Of a stretch of 64,000 nt of DNA, positions 55,120 to 62,920 are shown in pieces. The stretch spans positions 1,088,185-1,152,184 of the forward strand of contig NZ_KI391954.1 of NCBI RefSeq assembly GCF_000185725.2, in the 5' to 3' direction. Made by a program: the position numbers and the translations under genes. Source of the stretch: Segniliparus rugosus ATCC BAA-974. Its GTDB lineage: Bacteria > Actinomycetota > Actinomycetes > Mycobacteriales > Mycobacteriaceae. The first letter of the stretch is position 1. The number at the start of each line of letters is the position of its first letter. Below the pieces are notes generated by a model. That model saw only the letters and a program-made list of their open reading frames with translations, did not search any database and was not told where the DNA came from.

Positions 55120-55745
55120 TGGCGGAGGCTTTCGATCCGCTGAGCTACGAGAACCTCGGAGCCTCGATCACCCGAGCCATGGACGAGCAGCAGGTGCAGA
55201 ACCTCGTCGAAATCGGCCGGTTCGACGGGGCCGGGGTGTACGCGCTGTACTACACGGGCGAGTTCCCCGCGTACGCGAAGCTCGCGGAGCGCAACCGGGA
55301 GGAGCCGGGCTCCTGGGCGCTCTACGTCGGGAAAGCCGAGGCGGAAGCGCGCCGGAAGGGGGACCCGAACCAGACGGCGGTGGTGGACGGGCCGAAGCTT
55401 TTCCACCGCATCGCGCACCATCGCGCCTCCATCGAGAAGGCGGGCAACCTCGACCCGCGCCATTTCCAGGTCCGGGCGCTGGTCGTCGCGCCGACCTGGG
55501 TGCCGCTCGCCGAGCAGGTGGGCATCCGCATCCACCGCCCGTTGTGGAACGTCGTCGTGGACGGGTTCGGCAACCACGACCCTGGCTCCGGGCGCAGGGA
55601 GGGGACGCGCTCGCGCTGGGACACGCTCCACCCCGGCAGGGAATGGGCCGCCGCGCTGCGGCAGAGGCCGGAGAGCGTGGCGCAGATCGAGCAGGACGTC
55701 GTCCAATACCTCGACAATCCCGAGCAGACCCTCTTCGACCTGTGA
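55119..55745 (+). CDS. Eco29kI-family GIY-YIG restriction endonuclease
   Basis: A 208-residue type II endonuclease of the GIY-YIG superfamily. Gly39-Val-Tyr41 (GVYALYYTG) and Tyr69-Val-Gly71-Lys (WALYVGKAEAEARRKGD) are the two strands of the motif, with the insertion between them seen in Eco29kI and relatives. The rest follows that family: LFHRIAHHRASIEKAGNL (Arg/His region), PTWVPLAEQVGIRIHRPLWNVVVDGFGNHDPG (metal-binding Glu and Asn), then GTRSRWDTLHPGR. Eco29kI cuts CCGCGG; that specificity here is inferred from family. The gene begins one base into the methylase stop (TGATG), an order that lets modification lead restriction. Confidence 0.9.
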   Translation: MAEAFDPLSYENLGASITRAMDEQQVQNLVEIGRFDGAGVYALYYTGEFPAYAKLAERNREEPGSWALYVGKAEAEARRKGDPNQTAVVDGPKLFHRIAHHRASIEKAGNLDPRHFQVRALVVAPTWVPLAEQVGIRIHRPLWNVVVDGFGNHDPGSGRREGTRSRWDTLHPGREWAAALRQRPESVAQIEQDVVQYLDNPEQTLFDL

Positions 55746-55776
55746 ACGGAGCGGCGACGGTCGCGGGCTTTCGAGG

Positions 55777-56040
55777 TCAGTCGTCCCAGTGGCGATGGTG
55801 CCTGTGCCTGTGGCCCCAATCGCCGGAGCGGCCGTCGTTCCCGCCGCACACGCTGGCGACTGTGCCGGTGATGCAGCCGCCGACCCCATCGCTGCCGCCG
55901 CAGAGGCGGCCGACCGTCCCGTAAACACAGCCTTCCACGTCGGCGGAGGCGGGCGGAGCCCCTGCGACGGAGAGCGGAGCGGCCAAGCAAGCCGCGACAA
56001 CCAGCAGCGCTTTGCCCTGCGCGAACATCGTTTTCTTCAT
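55777..56040 (-). CDS. small secreted protein with two Cys-Gly repeats
   Basis: An 87-residue protein: signal peptide MKKTMFAQGKALLVVAACLAAPLSVAGAPPASA, then a mature peptide of about 54 residues made of two near-copies, CVYGTVGRLCGGSDG and CITGTVASVCGGNDG (C-x-x-G-T-V-x-x-x-C-G-G-S/N-D-G). It ends in a His/Arg/Trp-rich tail (GHRHRHHRHWDD) that could bind metal. GGAGG precedes the ATG at 56040 (6 nt). Four cysteines suggest two intra-repeat disulfides. No known family. The C-x-x-G-x-C style resembles the end of the protein at 33842-34165. Confidence 0.75.
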   Translation of the reverse strand: MKKTMFAQGKALLVVAACLAAPLSVAGAPPASADVEGCVYGTVGRLCGGSDGVGGCITGTVASVCGGNDGRSGDWGHRHRHHRHWDD

Positions 56041-56207
56041 GCGAACCTCCAAAATCTGGCGCGCGTTGAGTCGTGTGTCGATGGTCGGGCGCCGCCGTCG
56101 CGACGCCTCCCGAGAAGGTTAGCAGAAGGAAAGTAAAAAAGGAACGACAGCTCCGTTTTATGTCAAGTCGTCGCGGCAGGCGCCGCGGCGGAGAACGGGG
56201 CCCTTGC

Positions 56208-56213
56208 TAGGGT
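56208..56213 (+). promoter_or_regulatory. -10 hexamer TAGGGT of the crotonase-like gene (leaderless)
   Basis: TAGGGT, then 7 nt, then ATG at 56221; no Shine-Dalgarno sequence. Confidence 0.5.
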
Positions 56214-56220
56214 ATGGCTT

Positions 56221-56913
56221 ATGCCATATTTGCGCCAGGACGGCGATGTCGCGATTTTGTACCTCGGCGGAGAGGGCGTGGAGCTCGATCCGGACAACCC
56301 CGAGAACCGTTTCACCGCCGACTGGCTGCGCGCGGTGGGCTCCCTCCTCGACGAGGTCGAGGCGGCGGGCGACCCGGAGGGCTCCGGAGCGCTGGTGGTG
56401 ACCGCCACCGGCAAATTCTTCAGCAACGGCCTGGACGTCGCGGCCCTCTCGGGCGACGCGGCCGGGTATCTCTCATCCGTGCACGGGCTCTACGCGCGGC
56501 TGCTCGCGTTCCCGATGCGCACGGTCGCGGCGGTCAACGGGCACGCCTTCGGCGCGGGCGCGATGCTCGCCTCCGCCGCCGACCACCAGGTGATGCGCGC
56601 GGACCGGGGCTTCTACTGTCTTCCCGAGGTCGCGATCGGCCTGCCCTTCACCCCAGGCATGCGAGGCCTGCTGCGCGGCAAGCTCCCGGCGCAGACCGCG
56701 CTGGAGGCGATGACCACCGGCAGGCGCTACGGCGGCCAGGACGCGCTCGCGGCGGGGATCGTCCAGGCCGTGGCCTCGGAGGAGGACTTGCTCGGCTTGG
56801 CGGTGGCCAGCGCCGCCGAATTCGCGGGCACGAGGGGCAAGACCCTCGCCGCCATCAAATCCGGTCTGCACGAGGCTGCGCTGGCCGCTCTCGCGGTCGA
56901 GGCGGCGTTCTAG
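56221..56913 (+). CDS. enoyl-CoA hydratase/isomerase (crotonase-fold) family protein
   Basis: A 230-residue crotonase-fold protein. The start MPYLRQDGDVAILYLGGEGVELDP and GALVVTATGKFFSNGLDVAAL (first oxyanion-hole loop) are followed by RTVAAVNGHAFGAGAMLASAADHQVM (second loop, G-H-A-F-G-A-G) and FYCLPEVAIGLPFTPGM, where the glutamate aligns with the residue used by delta3,delta2-enoyl-CoA isomerases. The lack of the first hydratase glutamate and the overall similarity to the ECI type favour isomerisation of unsaturated acyl-CoA in beta-oxidation. ATG lies 7 nt after TAGGGT. It converges on the xth gene with 16 bp between stops. Confidence 0.87.
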   Translation: MPYLRQDGDVAILYLGGEGVELDPDNPENRFTADWLRAVGSLLDEVEAAGDPEGSGALVVTATGKFFSNGLDVAALSGDAAGYLSSVHGLYARLLAFPMRTVAAVNGHAFGAGAMLASAADHQVMRADRGFYCLPEVAIGLPFTPGMRGLLRGKLPAQTALEAMTTGRRYGGQDALAAGIVQAVASEEDLLGLAVASAAEFAGTRGKTLAAIKSGLHEAALAALAVEAAF

Positions 56914-56929
56914 CCGGCCCTTCGCGCGG

Positions 56930-57733
56930 CTAGTCCCCGAGCTCGACGACCACGGGGGCGTGGTCGCTCGCGCCTTTGCCCTTGCGCTCCTCCCGGTCCA
57001 CGCTCGCGCCGGTCACCGAGGCGGCGAGGGCGGGGGAGCCGAGCACGAAGTCGATCCGCATGCCCTCGCGGCGCGGGAAGCGCAACTGCGTGTAGTCCCA
57101 GTAGGTGTAGACCCCAGGGCCCGGCGTGTGCGGGCGCGCCACATCGGTGAAGCCGGACTTCTCGAACGCGAAGAACGCGTCGCGCTCCGGGCCGGAGGTG
57201 TGGGTCTTGCCGTCGAAGAACGACGGATCCCACACGTCCTCGTCGAACGGGGCGATGTTCCAGTCCCCGGTCAGGGCGATCTTCGCGTCCGCGTCGGCGG
57301 CGAGCCAGCCCTCGGCCTGGCCCCGGAGCGCGGCCAGCCATTCGAGCTTGTAGCCGTAGTGCCGGTCGGCCAGGTCGCGCCCGTTGGGGACGTACAGGCT
57401 CCAGATCCGCACGCCGCCGCAGGTCGCGGCGATGGCGCGCGGCTCGGGCAGCGCCTCGGCCTCGGGGTCCTTGTGGAAGCCGGGCTGGCCGTCGAAGCCG
57501 ACCTGCACGTCCGCGAGCCCGAGCCGGGAGACGATCGCGACGCCGTTCCACTGGCCGTTGCCGGTGTGCGCCACGGCGTACCCGGCCTCGCGGAACGGTT
57601 CCTCTGGGAATTGCGCGTCCGCGCACTTGGTCTCCTGCAGGGCCAGCACGTCCACTTGGGAGCGCTCCAGCCACGAGACGGCCCGGTCGACCCGTGCGCG
57701 GATCGAGTTGATGTTCCAGGTGGCGATACGCAT
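56930..57733 (-). CDS. xth: exodeoxyribonuclease III (AP endonuclease)
   Basis: A 267-residue Mg-dependent nuclease of the Xth family, which cuts 5' to abasic sites in base-excision repair. Motifs: ATWNINSIRARVDR (Asn7), LALQETKCADAQFP (metal-binding Glu), SLYVPNGRDL (catalytic Tyr), LTGDWNIAP (Asp and Asn), YTYWDYTQLRFPRREGMRIDFVLGS (Trp and Asp) and GASDHAPVVVEL with the final Asp-His. Length and order match the family. ATG at 57733 is preceded by TAGGCT at 7 nt; the frame continues upstream to 57796 but without homology. Confidence 0.95.
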   Translation of the reverse strand: MRIATWNINSIRARVDRAVSWLERSQVDVLALQETKCADAQFPEEPFREAGYAVAHTGNGQWNGVAIVSRLGLADVQVGFDGQPGFHKDPEAEALPEPRAIAATCGGVRIWSLYVPNGRDLADRHYGYKLEWLAALRGQAEGWLAADADAKIALTGDWNIAPFDEDVWDPSFFDGKTHTSGPERDAFFAFEKSGFTDVARPHTPGPGVYTYWDYTQLRFPRREGMRIDFVLGSPALAASVTGASVDREERKGKGASDHAPVVVELGD

Positions 57734-57740
57734 GTGCCCG

Positions 57741-57746
57741 AGCCTA
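57741..57746 (-). promoter_or_regulatory. -10 hexamer TAGGCT of xth (leaderless)
   Basis: On the minus strand TAGGCT is 7 nt before the ATG at 57733. Confidence 0.5.
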
Positions 57747-57852
57747 GTCGGCCCGGTCTCACCGCCGACGAGACGGGCGCGTGCGCAGAGGTTCACGCCC
57801 TCGGCGCCCCTCGGCTGATGCGGGGGCGATCAGCGGGCGGTGCGCTGGCGCG

Positions 57853-57945
57853 GTGATCACCGTATACGAGCAGATCGGCGGCGCGGAGTCGCTGGAGAAG
57901 GTTGTCGAGCGGTTCTACGAGAAGGCGCTCGCGGACGAGATCGTG
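57853..57945 (+). pseudogene. relict N-terminus of a truncated haemoglobin gene
   Basis: From a GTG at 57853 the frame reads VITVYEQIGGAESLEKVVERFYEKALADEIV in segments that match the first ~30 residues of group I/II truncated haemoglobins (T-V/L-Y-E-x-I-G-G-x-x-x-I/L-x-x-V-V-x-x-F-Y-x-x-V-L-A-D). The haem-binding residues that should follow, including the distal tyrosine pair and proximal histidine, are missing; instead the frame runs into the promoter and signal peptide of the next gene. About three quarters of the gene is deleted. The frame is open through to the next gene, so an in-frame fusion is formally possible but unlikely. Confidence 0.65.
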
Positions 57946-57971
57946 TCGAGCTCCGACGAGCAGCCTGCTAA

Positions 57972-57977
57972 TAGGCT
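57972..57977 (+). promoter_or_regulatory. -10 hexamer TAGGCT of the secreted propeller gene (leaderless)
   Basis: TAGGCT then 7 nt then ATG at 57985; it lies just after the haemoglobin remnant. Confidence 0.5.
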
Positions 57978-57984
57978 TGCCCCC

Positions 57985-59286
57985 ATGAGTGGGAAATTCG
58001 CGGGGCTTCTTTTTTCTCTTGTCGCGGCAGCGTCGTCGGTGTGCGCCGGGTCGGCCGGCGCGGACCCGGACGAGGAGCAGGCGATCCGCTGGTCGGAGGA
58101 GTCTTCTCTGCTCGACGGCTCCTACGCGGTCGAGCCGCGCCAAGTGTGGAGCGCGGACATCGGGGGCGAAGGGCTCTCGCTGCGCTCCAGCGGCTTCGGG
58201 CGGGACGGGGATATCGGGTATTTCCAGCTTTTCCCGGATGACGGCACGTCCCGAGCGGGCATGCTCGTCGCGGTCGATCTCGGCTCCGGGGCGACGGTCT
58301 TCCGGCGCGAGGTTCCCGCCGGGGCCTGGTGCTTAGCGGACCAGGAGGACCACGCGGTGAACTGCGGAGGCTTCGGCTTCCAGGAGTCCGCGCAGTGGCT
58401 GGTGATCGACAGCCGGAGCGGCGAGGCGCTGATCGACCAGAGCCTGCCGGGCGGGGTGTTGGCCAGCGGCGCGGAGCATGGCGTCGCGTATGTGCTCACG
58501 CGCGCGGCGGCGGGGGACGCGCGAGGCGACGTGGAGTTGTTCTGGCGGCCGGTCCGAGGGGCGGGGCCGAGCGGCAAAACGGTGCTGCGGTTGAAGAAAA
58601 AACCGCCGCCAAGGCGAACGCCCCAGCAGAGGGGGCAACAAATCATGCAGGGTGTCGCGGTCGAGATCGGCGCTCCGTGGGACGGTGTCATCCATGCCTT
58701 GGTGTCGAGCGGGGAGTTCGAACCGACGCAGATCGATTTCACCCCGGCGACCGGGGAAGCCCGCGTGAAGAATTTCGACACGTCGTCGCCGACGATCTCC
58801 GACCAACTCGACCCGATTGCGGCAGTGCAGATCGGCGAGGAGCAGCTGTCGGTGCGGATCCACGGGGACACGGTGTACGACCGGGGGACGGGCGAGGCGC
58901 TGTGGTCGAATCCGGCGTTGCTCAATACGGCGCGCGCCGGGGCCGGCGGCCGCGCGGTCCGGATCTCGGCGGTCCGGGCTGTCGTCCACGGTTATCTCGT
59001 GGTCGAGCGCAGCGAGCCGCCCGCCTTCCAGGTCTTCGACCTGCGGACCGGGGATCTGCGGTGGGAAGCGCCTGGCAGTTCGCTCGGGTTCATCTATCTC
59101 ACCGACGGGCGGTATGCCGTGGACGTGGACCGCGAGATGAGCGGAAGCATCGTTGCGACCGATCTGGCGACCGGCGAGCAGGCGTGGCGGATCGCCACGC
59201 CCGGCGACGCGTGGGCGGTCACCATGCTCGACGGCGACGTGCTGGCGGTCGGCGGCACGACGGTCACGCGGTACACGGCGGCATGA
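57985..59286 (+). CDS. secreted PQQ-like beta-propeller protein
   Basis: A 433-residue exported protein: signal peptide MSGKFAGLLFSLVAAASSVCAGSAGA. The mature part has repeated strands of the PQQ/quinoprotein type, such as MLVAVDLGSGATVFRREVPAGAW, WLVIDSRSGEALIDQSLPGG, FQVFDLRTGDLRWEAPGSSLG and VATDLATGEQAWRIATPGDAW (the D-x-x-T/S-G-x-x-x-W pattern). It probably folds as a seven- or eight-bladed propeller used for binding rather than catalysis; no PQQ ligands are evident. A lysine/proline segment (KKKPPPRRTPQQRGQQ) interrupts the middle. Start is ATG 57985, 7 nt after TAGGCT. The continuous frame upstream contains the haemoglobin relict. Confidence 0.78.
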   Translation: MSGKFAGLLFSLVAAASSVCAGSAGADPDEEQAIRWSEESSLLDGSYAVEPRQVWSADIGGEGLSLRSSGFGRDGDIGYFQLFPDDGTSRAGMLVAVDLGSGATVFRREVPAGAWCLADQEDHAVNCGGFGFQESAQWLVIDSRSGEALIDQSLPGGVLASGAEHGVAYVLTRAAAGDARGDVELFWRPVRGAGPSGKTVLRLKKKPPPRRTPQQRGQQIMQGVAVEIGAPWDGVIHALVSSGEFEPTQIDFTPATGEARVKNFDTSSPTISDQLDPIAAVQIGEEQLSVRIHGDTVYDRGTGEALWSNPALLNTARAGAGGRAVRISAVRAVVHGYLVVERSEPPAFQVFDLRTGDLRWEAPGSSLGFIYLTDGRYAVDVDREMSGSIVATDLATGEQAWRIATPGDAWAVTMLDGDVLAVGGTTVTRYTAA

Positions 59287-59370
59287 GGGGGGCGGTGGCG
59301 GTCGCCCTGGGACTTGCGCCCCGGATATCCCGCAAGCTCTCGCTGTTCGAGCGCGTGCGGGGCTGAGCGC

Positions 59371-60888
59371 TCAGCTCACCAGCGTCCGGGGCGTGGCCTC
59401 GACGGACCCGCCGGTCACCGACCGCCAGGCGCGCTCTAAGAGTTCGACTCCCTGCGCGAGCACCGGCTCTGGCTGGGTGTGCGGGATGCGCAGGTGCCGT
59501 TCGAACGCCCCGCCCACCCCGAACCTCGGGCCCGCGACCAGCGCGAGGCCGAGCCGGGTCGCGGCGGCGGCGAGGGCCGAGCTCATCGGCTTGGGCAGCT
59601 GCACCCACAGGCTCAGGCCGCCTTTGCCGGTGGTGATTTCCCAGTCCGGCAGGGCGCGGGAGAGCTCGGCGGTGAGGAACGCGCGCCTGGTGACGGCAAG
59701 CTCCCGGCGGGCGGGGAGGATCTGCCCCGCTTTGGCCAAAAGGTTCGTCGCCGTGAGCTGTTCGACGATCGGCGTGCCGAGGTCGATGGTGGGCCGGGTG
59801 GCGGCGACTCGCCGGATGACCTCGGCCTCGGCGCGGATCCAGCCGAGGCGCAGGCCGCCCCAGAAGGATTTCGACATGGACCCGAGCGTGATCACCAGCT
59901 CGGGCCGTTCGGCGACGAAGCTCGCGAACGGGGGCGGGGGCGGGGCCTCGTGCCAGATGTCGAGGAGCGATTCGTCGACCACGGTGAGGGTGCGGGTGCG
60001 CAGCACCGCCTCGGCGAGCGCCTTGCGGTCCTCTACGGGCATGGTGAGCCCGGTCGGGTTGTGGTTGTCGATGATCAGGACGGCGAGGTTCGGGGCGGTC
60101 TGGCGCATGGCGATCTCGACGGCGGAGGGCTCCCAGCCCGCCTCGACCCCGAGCCGCGCCTCCTGCGCGGTGGCCGACCGGACCCCGACCGGGACCGGCT
60201 TCGCCCCGTGGCGGCGGACGGCTTCGAGGAGGCCAAGGTAGGTGGGATGCTCGACGAGCACCCGGTCGAGCGGGGCGACGTAGGTGGCGAGCAGCAGCGC
60301 GAGGGCGTGCTGCGCCCCGCTGGTGATCATGATCTGGTCGGGGCTGGTGGGCAGGCCGCGCTCCCGGTAGCGCTGGGCGACGGCCTCGCGCAGCTGCGGA
60401 AGGCCGAAATGCTCCAGCCCGATGCCCGAGAGGTACGGGCACAGCGAGTCGACGGCCTCGCGGTACGACTCGAAGATGACCCCTTCCGGGGCGGCCATGG
60501 AGGCGTTGGCGAGGTCGATGCCGGTCGCCGGGGCGGGAACGTACCCGCCCGAGTGCTCGGGCCGGTTCGCCTGGGGGAGGGCGGTGATGCTGCGCGCGCC
60601 CTGCCGCCCGACGAGATGGCCGGACTCGCGCAGCTCGCTGTACGCGGAGGTGATGGTGGTGCGGCTGACCCGCAGCACGGCGGCAAGGGTCCGCTCGCTC
60701 GGCAGCTGCGCGCCCAGCGGCAGGCGCCCGTCGAGGACCGAGAGGCGGATCGCGTCGGCGAGGGCGTGGTACACCGGCCCGGCGTCCGGCGCGGTGCGCC
60801 AGTTGCCGAGGTGCCTTGCCAAGGTGCCCGCGTCCACGTGCGCTCCCGGCGCGACGGCGGGGATCGGCACAGGAAGAGTTTTCGACAT
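59371..60888 (-). CDS. MocR-family regulator (GntR HTH fused to aminotransferase), YczR-like
   Basis: A 505-residue MocR-type regulator. The N-terminal winged helix of the GntR type (~35-105) includes YHALADAIRLSVLDGRLPLGAQLPSERTLAAVLRVSRTTITSAYSELRESG. The rest is a fold-type I aminotransferase: ITSGAQHALALLLATYV, IIDNHNPTGLTM (PLP Asn/Asp region), VVDESLLDIWHE and LGSMSKSFWGGLRLGW with the Schiff-base lysine. Such proteins use PLP as effector. The divergent neighbour is YczE, and the yczR-yczE pairing is widespread. The promoter lies inside a palindrome that the protein probably binds, so autoregulation is likely. ATG at 60888, 6 nt after TAATCT. Confidence 0.93.
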   Translation of the reverse strand: MSKTLPVPIPAVAPGAHVDAGTLARHLGNWRTAPDAGPVYHALADAIRLSVLDGRLPLGAQLPSERTLAAVLRVSRTTITSAYSELRESGHLVGRQGARSITALPQANRPEHSGGYVPAPATGIDLANASMAAPEGVIFESYREAVDSLCPYLSGIGLEHFGLPQLREAVAQRYRERGLPTSPDQIMITSGAQHALALLLATYVAPLDRVLVEHPTYLGLLEAVRRHGAKPVPVGVRSATAQEARLGVEAGWEPSAVEIAMRQTAPNLAVLIIDNHNPTGLTMPVEDRKALAEAVLRTRTLTVVDESLLDIWHEAPPPPPFASFVAERPELVITLGSMSKSFWGGLRLGWIRAEAEVIRRVAATRPTIDLGTPIVEQLTATNLLAKAGQILPARRELAVTRRAFLTAELSRALPDWEITTGKGGLSLWVQLPKPMSSALAAAATRLGLALVAGPRFGVGGAFERHLRIPHTQPEPVLAQGVELLERAWRSVTGGSVEATPRTLVS

Positions 60889-60890
60889 GG

Positions 60891-60912
60891 ATCCAGATTA
60901 GCAAAACTGGAT
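60891..60912. promoter_or_regulatory. palindromic operator between MocR and YczE genes, with MocR -10
   Basis: ATCCAG (60891-60896) and CTGGAT (60907-60912) are perfect 6-bp arms with a 10-nt spacer. On the minus strand TAATCT (60895-60900) lies 6 nt before the MocR ATG, so binding here would block the regulator's own leaderless promoter and could control yczE. Confidence 0.7.
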
Positions 60913-60941
60913 ATTGAAAGGAAGGCCAGAGTCGGCGCAGT

Positions 60942-61688
60942 ATGGATGCCATGGCACTTCACGGATCGGCACCGCACACCTACTCGCAGTGGCTCACCAG
61001 CGCGGACGACGAGGGCTACTGGTCGTTCCGGGACATCGCGCTGGTCGTCGGCCTCACCCTCTACGGGCTCTCCATGGCCCTCATGGTCCGCGCGAACCTC
61101 GGACTGGACCCTTGGGACGTGCTGCACCAAGCGCTCTCCGTCCAGAGCGGAGCCTCGATGGGTGCGGTCACGGCGGTCGTCGGGGCGCTGGTCTTGCTGG
61201 CCTGGATCCCGCTCAAGCTCAAGCCGGGCATCGGCACAGTCGTCAACGTCGTGATCATCGCGGTCGTCGTGGACGCCGGGCTCGGCGCGATCGAGCCGCC
61301 AGCGTCGCCGATGTCGCGGGCCGCGATGCTGCTCGGCGGGCTCGCGCTCAACGCGGCGGCCACAGTCCTCTACATCGGGGCGGACATGGGCGCGGGCCCG
61401 CGCGACGGCCTGATGACTGGACTGGTCGCGCGCACCGGGCGCCCGGTCTGGCTGGTCCGCACCAGCATCGAGGGCACGGTCCTGACGGTCGGCTGGCTGC
61501 TCGGCGGGTCGGTCGGCCTCGGCACGCTGGTCTACGCCTTCGGGATCGGCCCGCTCGTGCAGCTGGTCCTGCGGCTCGTGCCGGGGCGGGTCCTGGCGCG
61601 CAGCGGCTGGGCGCTGACGTTGCGGGAGCAGGCGGCTGTCCTCGAAGCCTCGCGCGTCGTGGAGCAGGCCGTCGTGGAGCGGGTCTAG
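60942..61688 (+). CDS. YczE/YyaS/YitT-family membrane protein
   Basis: A 248-residue protein with about five membrane helices: DIALVVGLTLYGLSMALMV, MGAVTAVVGALVLLAWIPL, VVNVVIIAVVVDAGLGAIE, MLLGGLALNAAATVLYIGA and GTLVYAFGIGPLVQLVLRLV. The conserved blocks ANLGLDPWDVLHQALS and GAGPRDGLMTGL are the two family hallmarks (G-x-x-P-W-D-V and G-P-R-D-G). Function is unknown; it is paired with a MocR regulator in many bacteria. The ATG at 60942 (alternative 60951) has AAGGAAGG about 16 nt upstream, which is further than usual. Residues beyond ~215 form a cytoplasmic tail. Confidence 0.88.
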   Translation: MDAMALHGSAPHTYSQWLTSADDEGYWSFRDIALVVGLTLYGLSMALMVRANLGLDPWDVLHQALSVQSGASMGAVTAVVGALVLLAWIPLKLKPGIGTVVNVVIIAVVVDAGLGAIEPPASPMSRAAMLLGGLALNAAATVLYIGADMGAGPRDGLMTGLVARTGRPVWLVRTSIEGTVLTVGWLLGGSVGLGTLVYAFGIGPLVQLVLRLVPGRVLARSGWALTLREQAAVLEASRVVEQAVVERV

Positions 61689-61723
61689 GAATCTGGCGTT
61701 CGGGCGGACCGGGCGCCAGCCGC

Positions 61724-61729
61724 TACGCT
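61724..61729 (+). promoter_or_regulatory. -10 hexamer TACGCT of the methyltransferase gene (leaderless GTG)
   Basis: TACGCT is 6 nt before the GTG at 61736. Confidence 0.45.
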
Positions 61730-61735
61730 CGACGC

Positions 61736-62903
61736 GTGGCATACCAGTTCACGCTCGACGACATCGCGGCCCTCGGCTCGCCGTCGGGCCGGTCGGCGCT
61801 CGCGGAGGTCGCCGGACTGGACTTGTCGAAGGCCAGCTTGATCGGGGACGTCGCCTCGGTCCGCGCCCGGTTCGGGTCTTTGGCCTCCGCGCTGGTGGAG
61901 ACGGTGCTCCTGCGCCGCAAAGCGCGGGAGAAACTGCTGGACGCGGAACACTGGCTGTTCACAGACGAGGCGTTGCAGCAGGCCACGCCGACGCTGGTCG
62001 CCCGAAGCCGGTCGGCCCGCCTCGCGGGACGCGCGGCGCACGACCTCACCTGCTCGATCGGCTCCGAGCTTGCGCGAGCTCGCCGCCCGCGCGCCTGCGC
62101 TCGGGTCGGACCTCGACCCGGTCCGCCTGGCCATCGCGCGGCACAACCTCGCGGAGCTGCCGCAGGCCGGGTTCGCGCTGGCGGACGCGCTCGCCCCGGC
62201 GAGCCGGGACTGCGTCCTGGTCGCCGACCCGGCCCGCCGGTCCTCGGCGGGGCGCACGGTGGACCCCGAGGCGTTCCAGCCGTCGTTGCCCGCGCTCTTC
62301 GAAGCCTGCGCCGGCCGGGATCTGGTGGTGAAGTGCGCGCCTGGGCTCGACTTCGCGAAGCTGCGCGCGCTCGGCTTCGAGGGCGAGATCGAGGTGGTCT
62401 CCCTCGCGGGCTCGGTCCGCGAGGCCGCGCTGTGGTCGCCCGGCCTCGCCACCGCAGCCCGAAGGGCGAGCGTCCTCGGCGCGGACGGCCTGGTCGAGGA
62501 GATCGCCGACGCGGAGCCGGACGACTGCCCGACCGCGCCGGCCGGGGAGTGGATCGTGGACCCGGACCCCGCGGTCGTCCGGGCTGGCCTGGTCCGCCAC
62601 TACGCCCACCGGCACGGGCTCTGGCAGCTCGACCCGCATCTCGCGTATCTCACCGGCGACCGGCTCCCGCCCGGGGTCCGGGGGTTCCGGGTGCTGGAGC
62701 AGATGCCGTACAGCGAGAAGCGGCTGCGCGCGGCGCTCGGGGCTCGGAGGGTCGGCGCGGTCGAGATCCTCACGCGCGGGGTGGACGTGGATCCCGCCGC
62801 GCTGCGCCCGAGGCTCAAACTGCGCGGCTCCGAGCGGCTCGCCGTTGTGCTCGCGCGGATCGGCGCGCGCCCTGCGGCGTTCCTCTGCCAGCCGACCTGG
62901 TGA
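61736..62903 (+). pseudogene. SAM-dependent methyltransferase with THUMP-like C-terminus, frameshifted
   Basis: Two frames together match an actinobacterial class I methyltransferase of about 390 residues. The first (from GTG 61736) reads YQFTLDDIAALGSPSGRSAL, ALVETVLLRRKAREKLLDAEHWLFTDEALQQAT, and DLTCSIGSEL, which is motif I. The second, from 62070, continues with RELAARAPALGSDLDPVRLAIARHN, ADPARRSS (motif IV), VVKCAPGLDFAKL and a C-terminal part ending GSERLAVVLARIG. Removing one T at 62070-62071 (GAGCTT to GAGCT) restores one frame of 388 residues across the S-E-L/R-E-L junction. So either a real single-base inactivation or a sequencing error. If intact it would methylate RNA or a small molecule; the target is unknown. 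Confidence 0.85.
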
Positions 62904-62920
62904 GCGTGCGAAGATGAAGC

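Noticed and set aside
60914-61735. Upstream part of the 667-residue frame ending in the methyltransferase region
   Set aside because: This part is an out-of-frame reading of yczE; only the segment after 61736 has homology.
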